Shown here: one piece after another, positions 50,432 through 59,793 of the stretch
Layout of the letters: every line of letters starts with the position of its first letter
How positions within the stretch are numbered: the stretch's first letter is position 1
NCBI GenBank assembly: GCA_046328525.1
Contig: JAXLWK010000009.1
Coordinates: 206,499 to 270,498 of the forward strand
Source of the DNA: JBDHWG01 sp046328525
GTDB taxonomy: Bacteria > Chloroflexota > Anaerolineae > Epilineales > JAHCIE01
DNA length: 64,000 nt
Direction of reading: 5' to 3'
Translations under genes and position numbers: made by a program
The notes under the pieces: generated by a model
What the model saw: only the letters and a program-made list of their open reading frames with translations
Databases searched by the model: none
What the model was told of the DNA's origin: nothing

Positions 50432-51100
50432 TCAGTTCGGAGTCGGTTGCTCAGCCGCCGCCATGACGCGCTGGAGGAGCATGGCCTCCGGCACCGCGCC
50501 CTCGACGTGGACGTTCTCGTTGATGACGGTGCGCGGCACGCCCATGACGCTGTATTTGTGCGCCAGGTGCGGGAACTCAATCGCCTCGACCATGTCGGCG
50601 GTGATGTGGCTGTTCTCCATCGCCATCTGGTGCGCCATGTGCACGGCGCGCGGGCAATACGGGCACGTCGGCGTGACGAATACCTGCAAGCGCATCGGCG
50701 TCTTGATCTCGGCCAGGGCCGCCCGCGTCGCCGGCGCCAGGCCGGAGTCGCCGCGACTCACCATCAGAATATCCTGGATGAGGGAGGCGAACTCGTAGCC
50801 GGAGGGGATGCCATAGTAGCGGATGCCGTAGTCCACCGTCTCCGGGCCGTCGGCCAGCATCGCCATGCCCGGCGCTTTGTCAATGCCGTAGGCCGCCGCC
50901 TGGGCGCTCTGCGCCTGAAGGTCCAGCACCTCGACGCCGATCTTGCTCGACAGGCCGGCCACCTCCTCGACGATCTGCCGCGTATCGGGACAGTACTCGC
51001 AATCGCTGTCCTGAGTGAAGAGGACGAGCTTCACCGGCCGAGTCAGCGCCTCGAACTCCTTCATCAACTCTTGTTGGTCTTTCTTCGATAGCAACGCCAT
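50432..51100 (-). CDS. Protein disulfide oxidoreductase, PDO/glutaredoxin-like
   Basis: 222 residues made of two thioredoxin folds. The N-terminal unit has CEYC (near residues 34-37) and the C-terminal unit CPYC (near 147-150), with cis-Pro in GVPRT near 188. PDO-type proteins are found in thermophiles and some Chloroflexota, where they maintain cytoplasmic disulfides with a thioredoxin reductase. The Grx-TrxR fusion at 8826-10010 is a possible partner. It lies downstream of the OsmC gene on the same strand, 15 bases apart, so the two form a redox operon. Confidence 0.9.
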   Translation of the reverse strand: MALLSKKDQQELMKEFEALTRPVKLVLFTQDSDCEYCPDTRQIVEEVAGLSSKIGVEVLDLQAQSAQAAAYGIDKAPGMAMLADGPETVDYGIRYYGIPSGYEFASLIQDILMVSRGDSGLAPATRAALAEIKTPMRLQVFVTPTCPYCPRAVHMAHQMAMENSHITADMVEAIEFPHLAHKYSVMGVPRTVINENVHVEGAVPEAMLLQRVMAAAEQPTPN

Positions 51101-51115
51101 AATGCCTCCGTGGAC

Positions 51116-51562
51116 CTAGACTGCGGCCTTGACCGGCGCCGGCTCGATACGATAGCTGTGGGTGATGGTCGCTACGCCACGCAGCGTTGCCGCGACAGAG
51201 CAGTAGCGCTCGTCGGACAGGCGGATCGCCTTCTCGACGTTCGCCGGGGTGATTCCGCTGCCGTAGACGACGTACTCGATGTGGATGTTCGTGAACCTGT
51301 GCGGGTGCTCGTTGGCCTGCTCTCCGTTGACGCTCACCTCAAGACCTTCGACAGGCTCGCGCATCTTGCGCAGAATGGAGATCACGTCCATGGCCGTGCA
51401 GCCGCCCAGCCCGGCCAGAACCAGCTCGGTGGGGCGCGGGCCGTTGTTCTCGCCGCCGCCCGCCTCCGCCGCGTCCATGAAAATCGTGTGGCCGGAGGGG
51501 GTAGAAGCCGCGAACTCCATGCCGCCGATCAATACCGTATTCACAATCTTTCCGTTTGCCAT
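51116..51562 (-). CDS. OsmC-family protein
   Basis: 148 residues from ATG 51562 with AGGAGG upstream; a longer frame lacks homology. The peroxidatic Cys is in GLGGCTAMDVISILRKMR, near residue 56, and the second Cys of the family is in SDERYCSVAATLRG near 122. PRPTELVLAGLGG and HIEYVVYGSGI are typical. The family reduces organic hydroperoxides with thiol donors in the cytoplasm. It is co-transcribed with the disulfide oxidoreductase, a plausible electron donor. Confidence 0.92.
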   Translation of the reverse strand: MANGKIVNTVLIGGMEFAASTPSGHTIFMDAAEAGGGENNGPRPTELVLAGLGGCTAMDVISILRKMREPVEGLEVSVNGEQANEHPHRFTNIHIEYVVYGSGITPANVEKAIRLSDERYCSVAATLRGVATITHSYRIEPAPVKAAV

Positions 51563-51670
51563 CTTTCCTCCTGGGTACGCCTTCATGTCTACGGTGTTAG
51601 ATGCAGGTGCGCCGAAAAGGTAACACGCGGGCAGCGCCGTGGCTGAGCGCCGTCCCACACAGCAGGTTAA

Positions 51671-51760
51671 TTAAGCACGTCGGATACGCACACGCCCTAC
51701 CTCGACGATGACGTGCAGCCCGGCTAGATCCTCGCCCTCATCAACCAAGAATGTCCACAT
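51671..51760 (-). pseudogene. Remnant of a DUF5615 PIN-like toxin
   Basis: 29 residues: MWTFLVDE, the usual start of DUF5615 proteins, joins directly to LHVIVEVGRVRIRR, like the usual end. The central part with the catalytic acidic residues is missing, apparently by an in-frame deletion. It follows a DUF433-like remnant, the common antitoxin partner. Confidence 0.5.
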
Positions 51761-51780
51761 CAAGCGGTTGCCCTAATCGC

Positions 51781-51870
51781 CTATGCCGCCACCATACTGG
51801 CGACATAGGCGAGGACTGCCCGAACATCGTCTTGGGTAATCTCATACTCGCGGGCAATCTCATCGGCTCT
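51781..51870 (-). pseudogene. C-terminal remnant of a DUF433 antitoxin
   Basis: The frame ending at 51781 reads ADEIAREYEITQDDVRAVLAYVASMV, like the C-terminal helices of DUF433 proteins. Upstream it enters a TGTCATGCTGAGTAGAG dispersed-repeat sequence, so the N-terminal half was lost where the repeat begins. Confidence 0.5.
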
Positions 51871-51973
51871 ACTCAGCATGACAGGCCAGGGATATTTGGC
51901 AACGCGAAGGCGCAAAGACGCAAAGGGGAAAACGCCGTTGTTTTTCTTTGCGCCTCTGCGCCTTTGCGTTCCC
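51870..51973. repeat. Dispersed GCGAAGGCGCAAAG...CTTTGCGCCTCTGCG inverted repeat
   Basis: Left arm AACGCGAAGGCGCAAAGACG from 51901 and right arm CTTTGCGCCTCTGCGCCTTT up to 51966, with a T-rich centre. A CTACTCAGCATGACAGG fragment at 51870-51887 belongs to the TGTCATGCTGAG family. A short CCACCGACTTGAGTCGGTGG palindrome follows at 52068-52087. No gene is seen in 51974-52110. Confidence 0.75.
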
Positions 51974-52110
51974 ATCTTCTCTGCGCGACCCGACAGCCGG
52001 CTTCAGCACACTGGCGGAGCAGAACACGTCCCTCCGGGCGTGCCTCGGCAGGCTTCGCCCTCTCAGCCACCGACTTGAGTCGGTGGCGACGGTCGCGTCT
52101 CGAAGCGTCG

Positions 52111-52734
52111 TCAGTGCGGCGTGGACGGGGTGAAGGGGACTTCGGTGAAGTAGCCGGACAGGGTCTCGCGCAGGATGGCGCGGGCGCGGTGGATGCGCAC
52201 TTTCAGCGCCTGGGGCGTGATGCCCAGGACATGGGCCGCCTCCTCCGTGGACAACCCCTCGACTTCGCGCAGGACGAACGCCTGGCGCAGCGACTCCGGC
52301 AGCGCAGCGATGGCCTTGTCCATCGCCCCGCGCAGCTCCGTCGTCAGGGCAACAATTTCGGGGTCGGCGCTGACGTCGTGCACGTGAAGCTCGCGGGTCA
52401 TCTCCAGCGCCGTATCGGCCGGGCCTTCGAGCGAGATCGTGGATAGCTCGTGGCGGCGGAGGCGCATCAGGCCGCTGTTCGTGGCGATGCGGTGCAGCCA
52501 CGTCCCCAGGTTCGAGCGGCCCTCGAAGCTGTCAACGCTCTTGCAGGCGTTGACGAACGTGTCCTGCAAGACTTCCTCGGCGTCGTCCGGGTCGCCCGTC
52601 AGGCGCAAGGCAACGCTGAATACCTGGTGCGAGTAGCGCTCGACAAGCTGCGTGCAGGCGCAGCGCTCGTGGCGGTGCAGCGCGTCAACCAGTTCTTTTT
52701 CGCCCTCACCGGGGCAGCTCGATCCGCGGCCCAT
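52111..52734 (-). CDS. ECF-type RNA polymerase sigma factor
   Basis: 207 residues from ATG 52734 (GAGGG 5 bases upstream); a longer frame upstream has no homology. Region 2 covers about 20-95 (VERYSHQVFSVALRLTGDPDDAEEVLQDTFVNACKSVDSF, then GTWLHRIATNSGLMRLRR). Region 4 covers about 140-190 (LPESLRQAFVLREVEGLSTEEAAHVLGITPQALKVRIHRAR). No anti-sigma gene is adjacent, so its control may be transcriptional or by a distant partner. It is divergent from the Lon-family protease, which may belong to its response. Confidence 0.9.
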   Translation of the reverse strand: MGRGSSCPGEGEKELVDALHRHERCACTQLVERYSHQVFSVALRLTGDPDDAEEVLQDTFVNACKSVDSFEGRSNLGTWLHRIATNSGLMRLRRHELSTISLEGPADTALEMTRELHVHDVSADPEIVALTTELRGAMDKAIAALPESLRQAFVLREVEGLSTEEAAHVLGITPQALKVRIHRARAILRETLSGYFTEVPFTPSTPH

Positions 52735-52870
52735 GCGACCCTCGATGTCGTTCCGTGGGAGTCCATCAACGTGATTGTTGCAATTGTAGTCCCACGCAAC
52801 CGTTTGCGTCAACCTCTCCTCCGCGCAATAGGTCGCGGGTGAACAAGCCTTCGTGCGGCGTTGCGGCCTC

Positions 52871-52902
52871 TTCACGCTGCGTCCGTCAAGCCGGTTTATA
52901 AT
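52871..52902 (+). promoter_or_regulatory. Weak promoter candidate for the Lon-family protease
   Basis: A perfect TATAAT (52897-52902) sits inside a GTTTA-TAATG-TAAAC inverted repeat, about 170 bases before the protease start. No good -35 box at 16-18 bases is present, so an activator or other sigma factor would be needed. Confidence 0.3.
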
Positions 52903-53073
52903 GTAAACGGGAGGCACGATGCTGTGGCTCCGGTAAGCCGCGTCCTGCTGGGCAAGGAGAGACGGGATGCGCGCGCGGTGCGATACGTCAGGTCGTGACC
53001 CCTCCGGCGTCCAAAGGGCGCGCGGAGGTTTTGGCGCGTGTGGACGTAGCCAGCCAGGAGAGAGCGAGGCGCT

Positions 53074-55539
53074 ATGTTAGGGATAGTAGCCGGCAAGGAT
53101 GTCAATGCCATGGAACTGAACGCCGCCGATGTCAGGCGCACGGTGGACCCGTCGCGCCTGCCGTTCGAGAGTACCGTCGAGGTCGCCCCCCTCGAAGGCA
53201 TCATCGGCCAGCCGCGCGCCCTGGACGCGATCGAGTTCGGGCTGGAAGTCGCCGCGCCCGGTTACAACCTCTTCGTCGCCGGCGCCCCCGGCTCCGGCCG
53301 CGAGACGACCATCCGCGCCTACCTCGAGCGCTATGCCCCGACGCGCCCGGCGCCGCCCGACTGGGTCTACGTCCACAACTTCGGGGAGCCGTACCGCCCG
53401 ACGGCCATCGAGTTGCCGCCGGGGCGTGGCGCGGAGTTGGCGCGCTGCATGAATCAATTCGTGGACGGCGCGCAGCGCGAGATTTCCCGCGCCTTCGACA
53501 GCGAGGACTACGAGCGGCGCAAGCAGGCGATCCTGAGCGAGATGTCGCACCGCCGCGATGCCCTGTTCGCCGAGCTTCAGACCTTCGCCCACGAGAACAG
53601 CTTCGCCCTGGAGCAGACGCCGGTGGGCGTCGCCAGCATCCCCCTCGTGGACGGGCACGCCCTCTCGGTGCAGGACTTCGAGCGGCTGCCAGAGGAAAAG
53701 CGCGCGGAGTTCGAGCAGAAAGGCGAGGCGCTGCAAGCGGCCATTGCCCAGGCCCTGCGCCAGGTGCGGCAGATCGAGCAGGAGACGCTGGACAAGCTGC
53801 GGGGGCTGGAGCGCGACGTCGCGCTGTTTGCGGTCGGGCCGCTGCTGGAGGACCTGAAGGAGAAGTTCGAGGCACAGCCGAAGGTCCTGGCGTACCTGGA
53901 GAGCGTCTTGCACGACCTGCCGGAGCATTTGCAGGACTTCCGACCCAAGGCCGGGGGGGAGAGCGAGGGCAAGGGCATCGAGCAGATCGAGGCGGCGGTG
54001 CGGCAGGATGATCTGGGCCGGTTCCGCGTCAACGTCCTGGTAGACCACGGGGCATCCAGCTCCGCGCCGGTCATCATCGAGGCGAATCCGACGTACTACA
54101 ACCTGACCGGCCGCATTGACTACCAGCCGACCTTCGGCGCGATGGTGACGAACTTCCACCAGATTAAGCCGGGCGCCTTGCACCGCGCCAACGGCGGATT
54201 CCTCGTCGTGCGCATCGTGGACGTCCTGCTGGCTCCGTTCGCCTGGGATGCGCTGAAGCGCGCGCTCATCAGCCGCGAGATCCGCATCGAGAATCTCGGC
54301 GAGCAGTACACCTCGATCCCGACGACCTCCTTGCGTCCGGAGCCTATCCCATTAAACTTGAAGGTGATCCTGATTGGAACACCGCAGGTCTACAGTCTGC
54401 TGTATCAACTGGATGAGGACTTCCAGGAGCTATTCAAGGTCAAGGTGGATTTCGCGCCCGACATGGCGTGGACCGACGATCACACCATGAACTACGCGGC
54501 GTTCATCAGCCGCCGCGTCGCCGACTATGGTCTGCGCCACTTCGACCGCACCGCCGTGGCACGCGTGGTCGAGTATGGGGCGCGGCTGCGCGAGGATCAG
54601 CGCAAGCTCTCCACGCGGCTGCTGGACATCGCCGACGTCGTCACCGAGGCCAGCTTCTGGGCGGCGCGCGCGGACCACGCGCTTGTGACAGCCGCCGACG
54701 TGGACCAGGCCATCGAGAAGCGCGAGTACCGGTCGAACTGGATCGCCGAGCGCATCCTCGAAATGATGGCCGACGGGACCGTCGTCATTGATACATCCGG
54801 CCGGCGGGTGGGCCAGGTCAACGGCATCGCCGTGCTGGACCTGGGCGACTTCGCCTTCGGGCGGCCCTCGCGCATCACGGCCCGCACCTCCCTTGGCCAC
54901 GGCTCGATCTTGAGCATCGAACGGGAGACGAACCTGGCCGGGCCGATCCACAACAAAGGCTTCCTGATCCTGTCGGGCTACCTGGCCGGCCAGTATGCCC
55001 AGGAGCGCGCTCTCGCCCTGGCGGCGACCCTGACGTTCGAGCAGGGGTACGAGGGCGTCGAGGGTGACTCGGCATCGGTAGCGGAGCTGGCCGCGCTCCT
55101 CTCCTCCCTGGCCGACACCGAGGTCAACCAGGCCATCGCCGTCACCGGCTCGGTGAACCAGTACGGCCAGGTTCAGGCGGTGGGTGGTGTCACCCAGAAG
55201 ATCGAGGGGTTCTTTGAGGTCTGCTGCGCGACGGAGCTGACAGGACAGCAGGGCGTCATCATCCCGGCGGCGAATGTGCCGCACCTGATGCTCAAGCACG
55301 CCGTGGTGCAGGCCATCGAGACCGGCCGGTTCCACGTGTGGGCCGTCCACACGATTGACGAGGCGATGGCGCTTCTGACGGGCGTACCGGCCGGCGCGCG
55401 CGGACCGGACGGCAGGTTCGCCGAGGGCAGCCTTCACCGCCGCGTCGAAGATAAGTTGAGCGGCTACGCGGACAAGGCGCGCAAGCCGGAGACGTGGGAC
55501 AGGGACAGACCGCGACGAATGCGCAGGTTACGAGCATAG
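53074..55539 (+). CDS. Lon-family ATP-dependent protease (LonB/LonC-like)
   Basis: 821 residues; ATG 53110 (MELNAADVRR) is an equally good start because relatives begin there. The N-terminal AAA region has PFESTVEVAPLEGIIGQPRALDAIEFGLEVAAPGYNLFVAGAPGSGRETT, where the Walker A Lys is Arg, as in the YcbZ-like subgroup (the COG1067 type). A long coiled coil (about 190-290) interrupts the ATPase. The protease domain (about 560-770) has the Ser-Lys dyad: Ser666 in GDSAS and Lys709 in GGVTQKIEG. It degrades misfolded proteins; it lacks the Lon N-terminal PUA-like domain. It is divergent from the ECF sigma gene. Confidence 0.92.
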   Translation: MLGIVAGKDVNAMELNAADVRRTVDPSRLPFESTVEVAPLEGIIGQPRALDAIEFGLEVAAPGYNLFVAGAPGSGRETTIRAYLERYAPTRPAPPDWVYVHNFGEPYRPTAIELPPGRGAELARCMNQFVDGAQREISRAFDSEDYERRKQAILSEMSHRRDALFAELQTFAHENSFALEQTPVGVASIPLVDGHALSVQDFERLPEEKRAEFEQKGEALQAAIAQALRQVRQIEQETLDKLRGLERDVALFAVGPLLEDLKEKFEAQPKVLAYLESVLHDLPEHLQDFRPKAGGESEGKGIEQIEAAVRQDDLGRFRVNVLVDHGASSSAPVIIEANPTYYNLTGRIDYQPTFGAMVTNFHQIKPGALHRANGGFLVVRIVDVLLAPFAWDALKRALISREIRIENLGEQYTSIPTTSLRPEPIPLNLKVILIGTPQVYSLLYQLDEDFQELFKVKVDFAPDMAWTDDHTMNYAAFISRRVADYGLRHFDRTAVARVVEYGARLREDQRKLSTRLLDIADVVTEASFWAARADHALVTAADVDQAIEKREYRSNWIAERILEMMADGTVVIDTSGRRVGQVNGIAVLDLGDFAFGRPSRITARTSLGHGSILSIERETNLAGPIHNKGFLILSGYLAGQYAQERALALAATLTFEQGYEGVEGDSASVAELAALLSSLADTEVNQAIAVTGSVNQYGQVQAVGGVTQKIEGFFEVCCATELTGQQGVIIPAANVPHLMLKHAVVQAIETGRFHVWAVHTIDEAMALLTGVPAGARGPDGRFAEGSLHRRVEDKLSGYADKARKPETWDRDRPRRMRRLRA

Positions 55540-55554
55540 AACAAGGAGACAGGC

Positions 55555-56829
55555 ATGGCGACATTGTGGGATCATCGGTTCGCGCAGCGGACGCAGCGCA
55601 TGACCAGCTCTGCCATCCGCGAGTTGTTGAAGCTGACCGAGCAGCCGGACGTTATCTCGTTCGCGGGCGGCCTGCCGGCGCCGGAAGTGTTTCCGGTCAA
55701 GGAGTTTCAGGCGGCGTGCGAGCGTGTGCTGAACAAGTTCGGCGCGCAGGCGCTCCAATACGGCACGACCGAGGGCTACACGCCCCTGCGCGATTTCATC
55801 GCCGAGCAGACGGCGAACCTGGGGCTGACCGTGACGCGGGACAACATCCTTGTCACCTCCGGCTCCCAGCAGGCCCTGGACCTCATCGGCAAGGTCTTCA
55901 TCAATCCCGGTGACCACATCCTCGTCGAAAACCCGACGTACCTGGGCGCGCTCCAGGCGTGGAACGTCTTCGGCGCAGAGTACGTGACCGTGCCGCTCGA
56001 CGACGACGGCATGCAGACGGAGCACCTGGAAGCGGCGCTGCGCACCGGGCCGAAGTTTATCTACGTCCTACCCAACTTCCACAACCCGGCCGGCGTGACC
56101 CTCTCCCTGGAGCGGCGCCACCAGCTCGTGCGCCTGGCCGAGCAGTATGGCGTGCCAGTCGTCGAAGATGACCCCTACGGCCAGCTCCGCTTCGAGGGCG
56201 ACCCGCTGCCCTCCATCGTCTGCCTGGACGGCGAGTCCTGCGGCGAGCCGCACTACGAAGGCAACGTCATCTACCTGAGCACGTTCTCCAAGACGCTGGC
56301 CCCCGGCCTGCGCCTCGCCTGGGTCGTCGCGCCGCCGGCGGTCATCCGCAAACTGGTGCAGGCCAAGCAGGGCGCCGACCTGCACACGTCTACGTTCAAT
56401 CAGATCGTCGCCTACGAGGTCGCCCGCGATGGCTTCCTCGAGGAACACGGGAAGCTCATCCGACAGACGTACAGCGAGCGGCGCGACACCATGCTCGACG
56501 CGATGGCGGAGCATTTCCCGCCCAGCGTCCGCTGGACCCACCCGCGCGGCGGCCTGTTCCTGTGGGTGACGCTGCCCGAAGGCGTCAACGCCACCGACAT
56601 CCTTCCCCTGGCCGTGGCCGAGCGCGTCGCGTTCGTCCCCGGCACGAGCTTCTTCGCCGGCGGGGGCGGGCTGAACACCATGCGCCTGAACTTCTCGAAC
56701 GCCAAGCCCGAGCTGATCCGCGAGGGAATCGCCAGGCTCGGCCGCGTCCTGTGGATGTTCTGCGAAGTTACCGACGCTCCCCGGCCGTCGAGCCTGGGCC
56801 AACCTGCCCAGGAGGTCGCCGCGCACTGA
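55555..56829 (+). CDS. PLP-dependent aminotransferase, LysN/MocR-type fold I
   Basis: 424 residues with AAGGAG upstream. It is a fold-type I aminotransferase without a DNA-binding domain. The substrate cap ISFAGGLPAPEVFPVKEF and QYGTTEGYTPLRDFIAEQ are followed by TSGSQQALDLIGKVFINPGD, the Asn/Tyr region NFHNPAGVTLS and VVEDDPYGQLRFEG. The PLP Lys is Lys246 in STFSKTLAPGLRLAW. Relatives transfer amino groups from aromatic amino acids or 2-aminoadipate. Its substrate here is unknown. It lies 15 bases after the protease. Confidence 0.92.
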   Translation: MATLWDHRFAQRTQRMTSSAIRELLKLTEQPDVISFAGGLPAPEVFPVKEFQAACERVLNKFGAQALQYGTTEGYTPLRDFIAEQTANLGLTVTRDNILVTSGSQQALDLIGKVFINPGDHILVENPTYLGALQAWNVFGAEYVTVPLDDDGMQTEHLEAALRTGPKFIYVLPNFHNPAGVTLSLERRHQLVRLAEQYGVPVVEDDPYGQLRFEGDPLPSIVCLDGESCGEPHYEGNVIYLSTFSKTLAPGLRLAWVVAPPAVIRKLVQAKQGADLHTSTFNQIVAYEVARDGFLEEHGKLIRQTYSERRDTMLDAMAEHFPPSVRWTHPRGGLFLWVTLPEGVNATDILPLAVAERVAFVPGTSFFAGGGGLNTMRLNFSNAKPELIREGIARLGRVLWMFCEVTDAPRPSSLGQPAQEVAAH

Positions 56830-56878
56830 GCGCCAGCCTGCGGCGCCGACGCCGACAGGCCAGACACACGGAGGCAGC

Positions 56879-57802
56879 ATGTATCGAACGATTCTTGTAC
56901 CTCTCGACGGATCGCCTTTCAGTGAACAGGCTCTCCCACTGGCGACTCGGCTGGCCCAGGCGGTTGGCGCGCGTCTCGTCCTCATGGAGGCCACACGTTG
57001 CTTAGGCGAGCCGGGACCACAAACGAATAGCCTGCAAGCACGCATGACCGAACACGCCCGCCAGTATCTTGGGCTGGTCGCCGACCGCCTCGCGGCGACG
57101 GGGCTAACGGTTGACCTGGTCGTCCGCAATAGCGCGCCAGAGGAAGCCATTCCGAGCGCCGCCGACGACGTGAACGCCGACCTGATCGCCATGGCTACCC
57201 ACGGGCGATCCGGCCTGGGGCGCATGGTGCGCGGCTCGGTCGCCGAGGCGGTCGTGACCAACACCTCGACGCCAGTGCTGCTGCTGCGGGTCGTCAAGAA
57301 ACCGCGCGGCGCGCCGGAGCCGGCCGAACACGTCGTCCTGGTAGCGCTGGATGGGACGCCCTTCGCCGAGACGGCCCTCCCCCACGCCGTCGCCCTGGCG
57401 CAGGCGATGGACGGCGTCGTGCGTCTGCTCCGTGTCATCGTCCCGACCGGCGCGGTCTCGCAACGCTACAGTGACGAGCCTGACGTGGTGATGGAGATGG
57501 TCAAACAGGACCAAAGCGAGGCGATGCAGTACCTGGAGGCGACGGGCGAGGCGCTGCGCGTTCAGGGGATACCGGTCGAGGTGGCGCTACGTATCGGCTC
57601 GGCGGCGGCCTCCATCCTCGACGAGAGCAAGACATCTGGCGTCGAACTTATTGTCATGACGACCCATGCCCGCACGGGCTGGGAGCGTGTCCGCTACGGC
57701 AGCGTGGCGGGCGATGTGCTGCGGCGCGGCGAGACACCCATTCTATTTGTCCGGCCCGCCGCTGTACTCGCGGATTTGCCTCTATCGTCCGCTGGACGTT
57801 GA
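56879..57802 (+). CDS. Universal stress protein, tandem UspA domains (1)
   Basis: 307 residues with two UspA domains (about 1-140 and 150-298). Each begins with a VPLDG or VALDGTPF strand. The ATP-binding G-2x-G-9x-G-S pattern is seen in ATHGRSGLGRMVRGSVAEAV, while the second domain has THARTGWERVRYGSVA, a weaker version. Start follows GGAGG. It is the first of three adjacent paralogues; these proteins respond to stress and often regulate transporters by nucleotide binding. Confidence 0.92.
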   Translation: MYRTILVPLDGSPFSEQALPLATRLAQAVGARLVLMEATRCLGEPGPQTNSLQARMTEHARQYLGLVADRLAATGLTVDLVVRNSAPEEAIPSAADDVNADLIAMATHGRSGLGRMVRGSVAEAVVTNTSTPVLLLRVVKKPRGAPEPAEHVVLVALDGTPFAETALPHAVALAQAMDGVVRLLRVIVPTGAVSQRYSDEPDVVMEMVKQDQSEAMQYLEATGEALRVQGIPVEVALRIGSAAASILDESKTSGVELIVMTTHARTGWERVRYGSVAGDVLRRGETPILFVRPAAVLADLPLSSAGR

Positions 57803-57838
57803 GAATATTGGTTACGAACGCAAATGGGAGAAACGCAA

Positions 57839-58771
57839 ATGTATAGAACGATTCTTGTGCCACTGGATGGCTCCGAGCTGAGTAAACAGGCGCTGCCACT
57901 GGCGGCGTCCATGGCCCGCGCGATGAACGCCAAGCTGCTGCTGCTCCAGGCCGTCCACCCGCTCGGCCTGCCGAATGGCCCGCTGAACAGCCACCAGATT
58001 CGCACCATCAACGAGGCCGAGGCGTATCTTGCTCGCATCTCGGCGGAGCTGCTCAGCGATGGCGTGATCGCCGACACGGCCGTGATGGACGCCTCACCCG
58101 CCCACGCTATCCTGGACGAGATCAAGCTGCGCGGCATTGACATGGTTGTCATGACGACCCACGGCCGCTCTGGTCTCGGCCGCTGGGTGTACGGCTCAGT
58201 CGCCGAGGCCGTGCTGCACGGCAGCCCTGTCCCGGTTCTGCTGGTTCGCTGCAACACCTGGCTGCCCGAGGACGTGATCCAGCAGACGTACCCGCGCTTC
58301 CTCGTCCCGCTGGATGGCTCCGAGGTCGCCGAGGCCGCCATCCCCCACGCCGTGCATATCGCGCGGCAGATGCAGGCCACCATCTACCTCATCCACGTCC
58401 ACGAGCCACCGGACCTGACCAAAGAGGATGTGGTCGCTCACCCAGACAAAACGCAGGAAGTGTTGGAACACGACCGGCAGGTCGTGGAGCGTTACCTGAC
58501 GGCGGTGGCCGACAAGATTAAGGCCGACGGCGTCAACACCCACGTCATGGTGCGCTCAGGCCCCGTCACCCAGACCATCCTGGAAGAGAGCTGGGACCTG
58601 GGGATCAGCCTGATCATCATGGCGACCCACGGCCGCGCCGGGCTATCGCGCATGTTCTTCGGCAGCAAAGCAATGGAACTCCTCCACTTCGGTATGCTGC
58701 CCGTGCTCCTGGTGCGCCCCGGCGTGCCGCTGCCCTTCGAGGAGGATGAGCTGGAGCTTGTCCACGCCTGA
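57839..58771 (+). CDS. Universal stress protein, tandem UspA domains (2)
   Basis: 310 residues from ATG 57839 (GGGAGAAA upstream; five extra residues are possible). Two UspA domains, both with complete ATP motifs: THGRSGLGRWVYGSVAEAVL and THGRAGLSRMFFGSKAMELL. Its first ten residues MYRTILVPLD are identical to the other two copies, indicating recent duplication or strong constraint. Confidence 0.92.
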   Translation: MYRTILVPLDGSELSKQALPLAASMARAMNAKLLLLQAVHPLGLPNGPLNSHQIRTINEAEAYLARISAELLSDGVIADTAVMDASPAHAILDEIKLRGIDMVVMTTHGRSGLGRWVYGSVAEAVLHGSPVPVLLVRCNTWLPEDVIQQTYPRFLVPLDGSEVAEAAIPHAVHIARQMQATIYLIHVHEPPDLTKEDVVAHPDKTQEVLEHDRQVVERYLTAVADKIKADGVNTHVMVRSGPVTQTILEESWDLGISLIIMATHGRAGLSRMFFGSKAMELLHFGMLPVLLVRPGVPLPFEEDELELVHA

Positions 58772-58790
58772 CGCCTGAAGGCGGTGGCCC

Positions 58791-59645
58791 ATGTACCGAA
58801 CGATACTCGTCCCTCTGGACGGTTCGGCGCTGGGCGAGGGCGCGCTGCCGACAGCCGCGCTCCTCGCCCGGCGCATGGACGCTTGCCTGGTGCTGGCGCG
58901 CGTCGCAAGCGATGCGTCATCCCAAGCCGTCCACGCCGCCCAGCGCTATCTCGACCGCGTCCGTGAGCGCCTGACCGACGCCGTTCCTGTCGCCACCGTT
59001 GTCCCCCACGGGACAGCGGCCCACGGCATTCTCGACGCAATCACCGCCGACAACGCCGACCTTGTGGTGATGACGACGCACGGTCACGCCGGGCTGCGCC
59101 GACTGGTGTTCGGCTCGGTCGCCGAAAAAGTCCTGGCAGCCAGCCCGGTCCCCGTCTGGCTCGTTCCGGCTCGCGGGACGGCCCACCCTTCGCTCCTGAC
59201 GAGCGCCGCCCCCCAAATCCTTGTTCTGCTCGATGGCTCACCCCTTGCTGAGTCGGCCCTGCCGTCTGCGGTGACTGTCGCGCAGGCGCTGGGCGGCGGC
59301 CTCCTCCTGTTGCGCGTTGTCCCGACCGAGCCGCTACTCGTTGACCCTGGCGTCGCCGAGGCGCTCGCTCCGGCGGAGACGGAGACGGAGGAAGGAGCGG
59401 AGGCGTATCTCGCGGGCATCGTCCAGGGGATCAAAGCCGACGGCATGGGCGCGCAATTCGTCGTCCGCCGCGGCTCGCCGACGCCGGCCATCCTGGACGA
59501 GATATGGTCCGCCGGCGCCGACGCGCTGGTCATGGCGACGCATGGGCGCTCGGGCCTGGACCGCGCCCTGTTAGGCAGCGTGGCAATCGGCCTGGTGCAC
59601 TCATGCACGATACCCATGCTGCTGACACGGCCCCCGAACGGCTGA
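58791..59645 (+). CDS. Universal stress protein, tandem UspA domains (3)
   Basis: 284 residues, slightly shorter than its neighbours. Two UspA domains with THGHAGLRRLVFGSVAEKVL and THGRSGLDRALLGSVAIGLV. It starts 19 bases after the second copy. The P-type ATPase and TrkA genes follow, so the block may link stress sensing to ion transport. Confidence 0.92.
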   Translation: MYRTILVPLDGSALGEGALPTAALLARRMDACLVLARVASDASSQAVHAAQRYLDRVRERLTDAVPVATVVPHGTAAHGILDAITADNADLVVMTTHGHAGLRRLVFGSVAEKVLAASPVPVWLVPARGTAHPSLLTSAAPQILVLLDGSPLAESALPSAVTVAQALGGGLLLLRVVPTEPLLVDPGVAEALAPAETETEEGAEAYLAGIVQGIKADGMGAQFVVRRGSPTPAILDEIWSAGADALVMATHGRSGLDRALLGSVAIGLVHSCTIPMLLTRPPNG

Positions 59646-59662
59646 AAATGCCAGGACGAAAC

Positions 59663-59722
59663 GTAGTTAGTAACGACCTTAGTCGTTTCCCAGGCTTCAG
59701 AACGACTGAAGTCGTCACTACA
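59663..59722. repeat. Dispersed GTAGTGACGACTTCAGTCG-type repeat
   Basis: Arms GTAGTTAGTAACGACCTTAG and AACGACTGAAGTCGTCACTAC face each other. Same family as 24867-24922. It separates the stress protein genes from the ATPase gene. Confidence 0.75.
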
Positions 59723-59793
59723 TCACCCTCAATTCAACTTTGACAGACACCTTGAGACGACATTAGTTGATTCAGCATGATTGCGAGAGGCGC

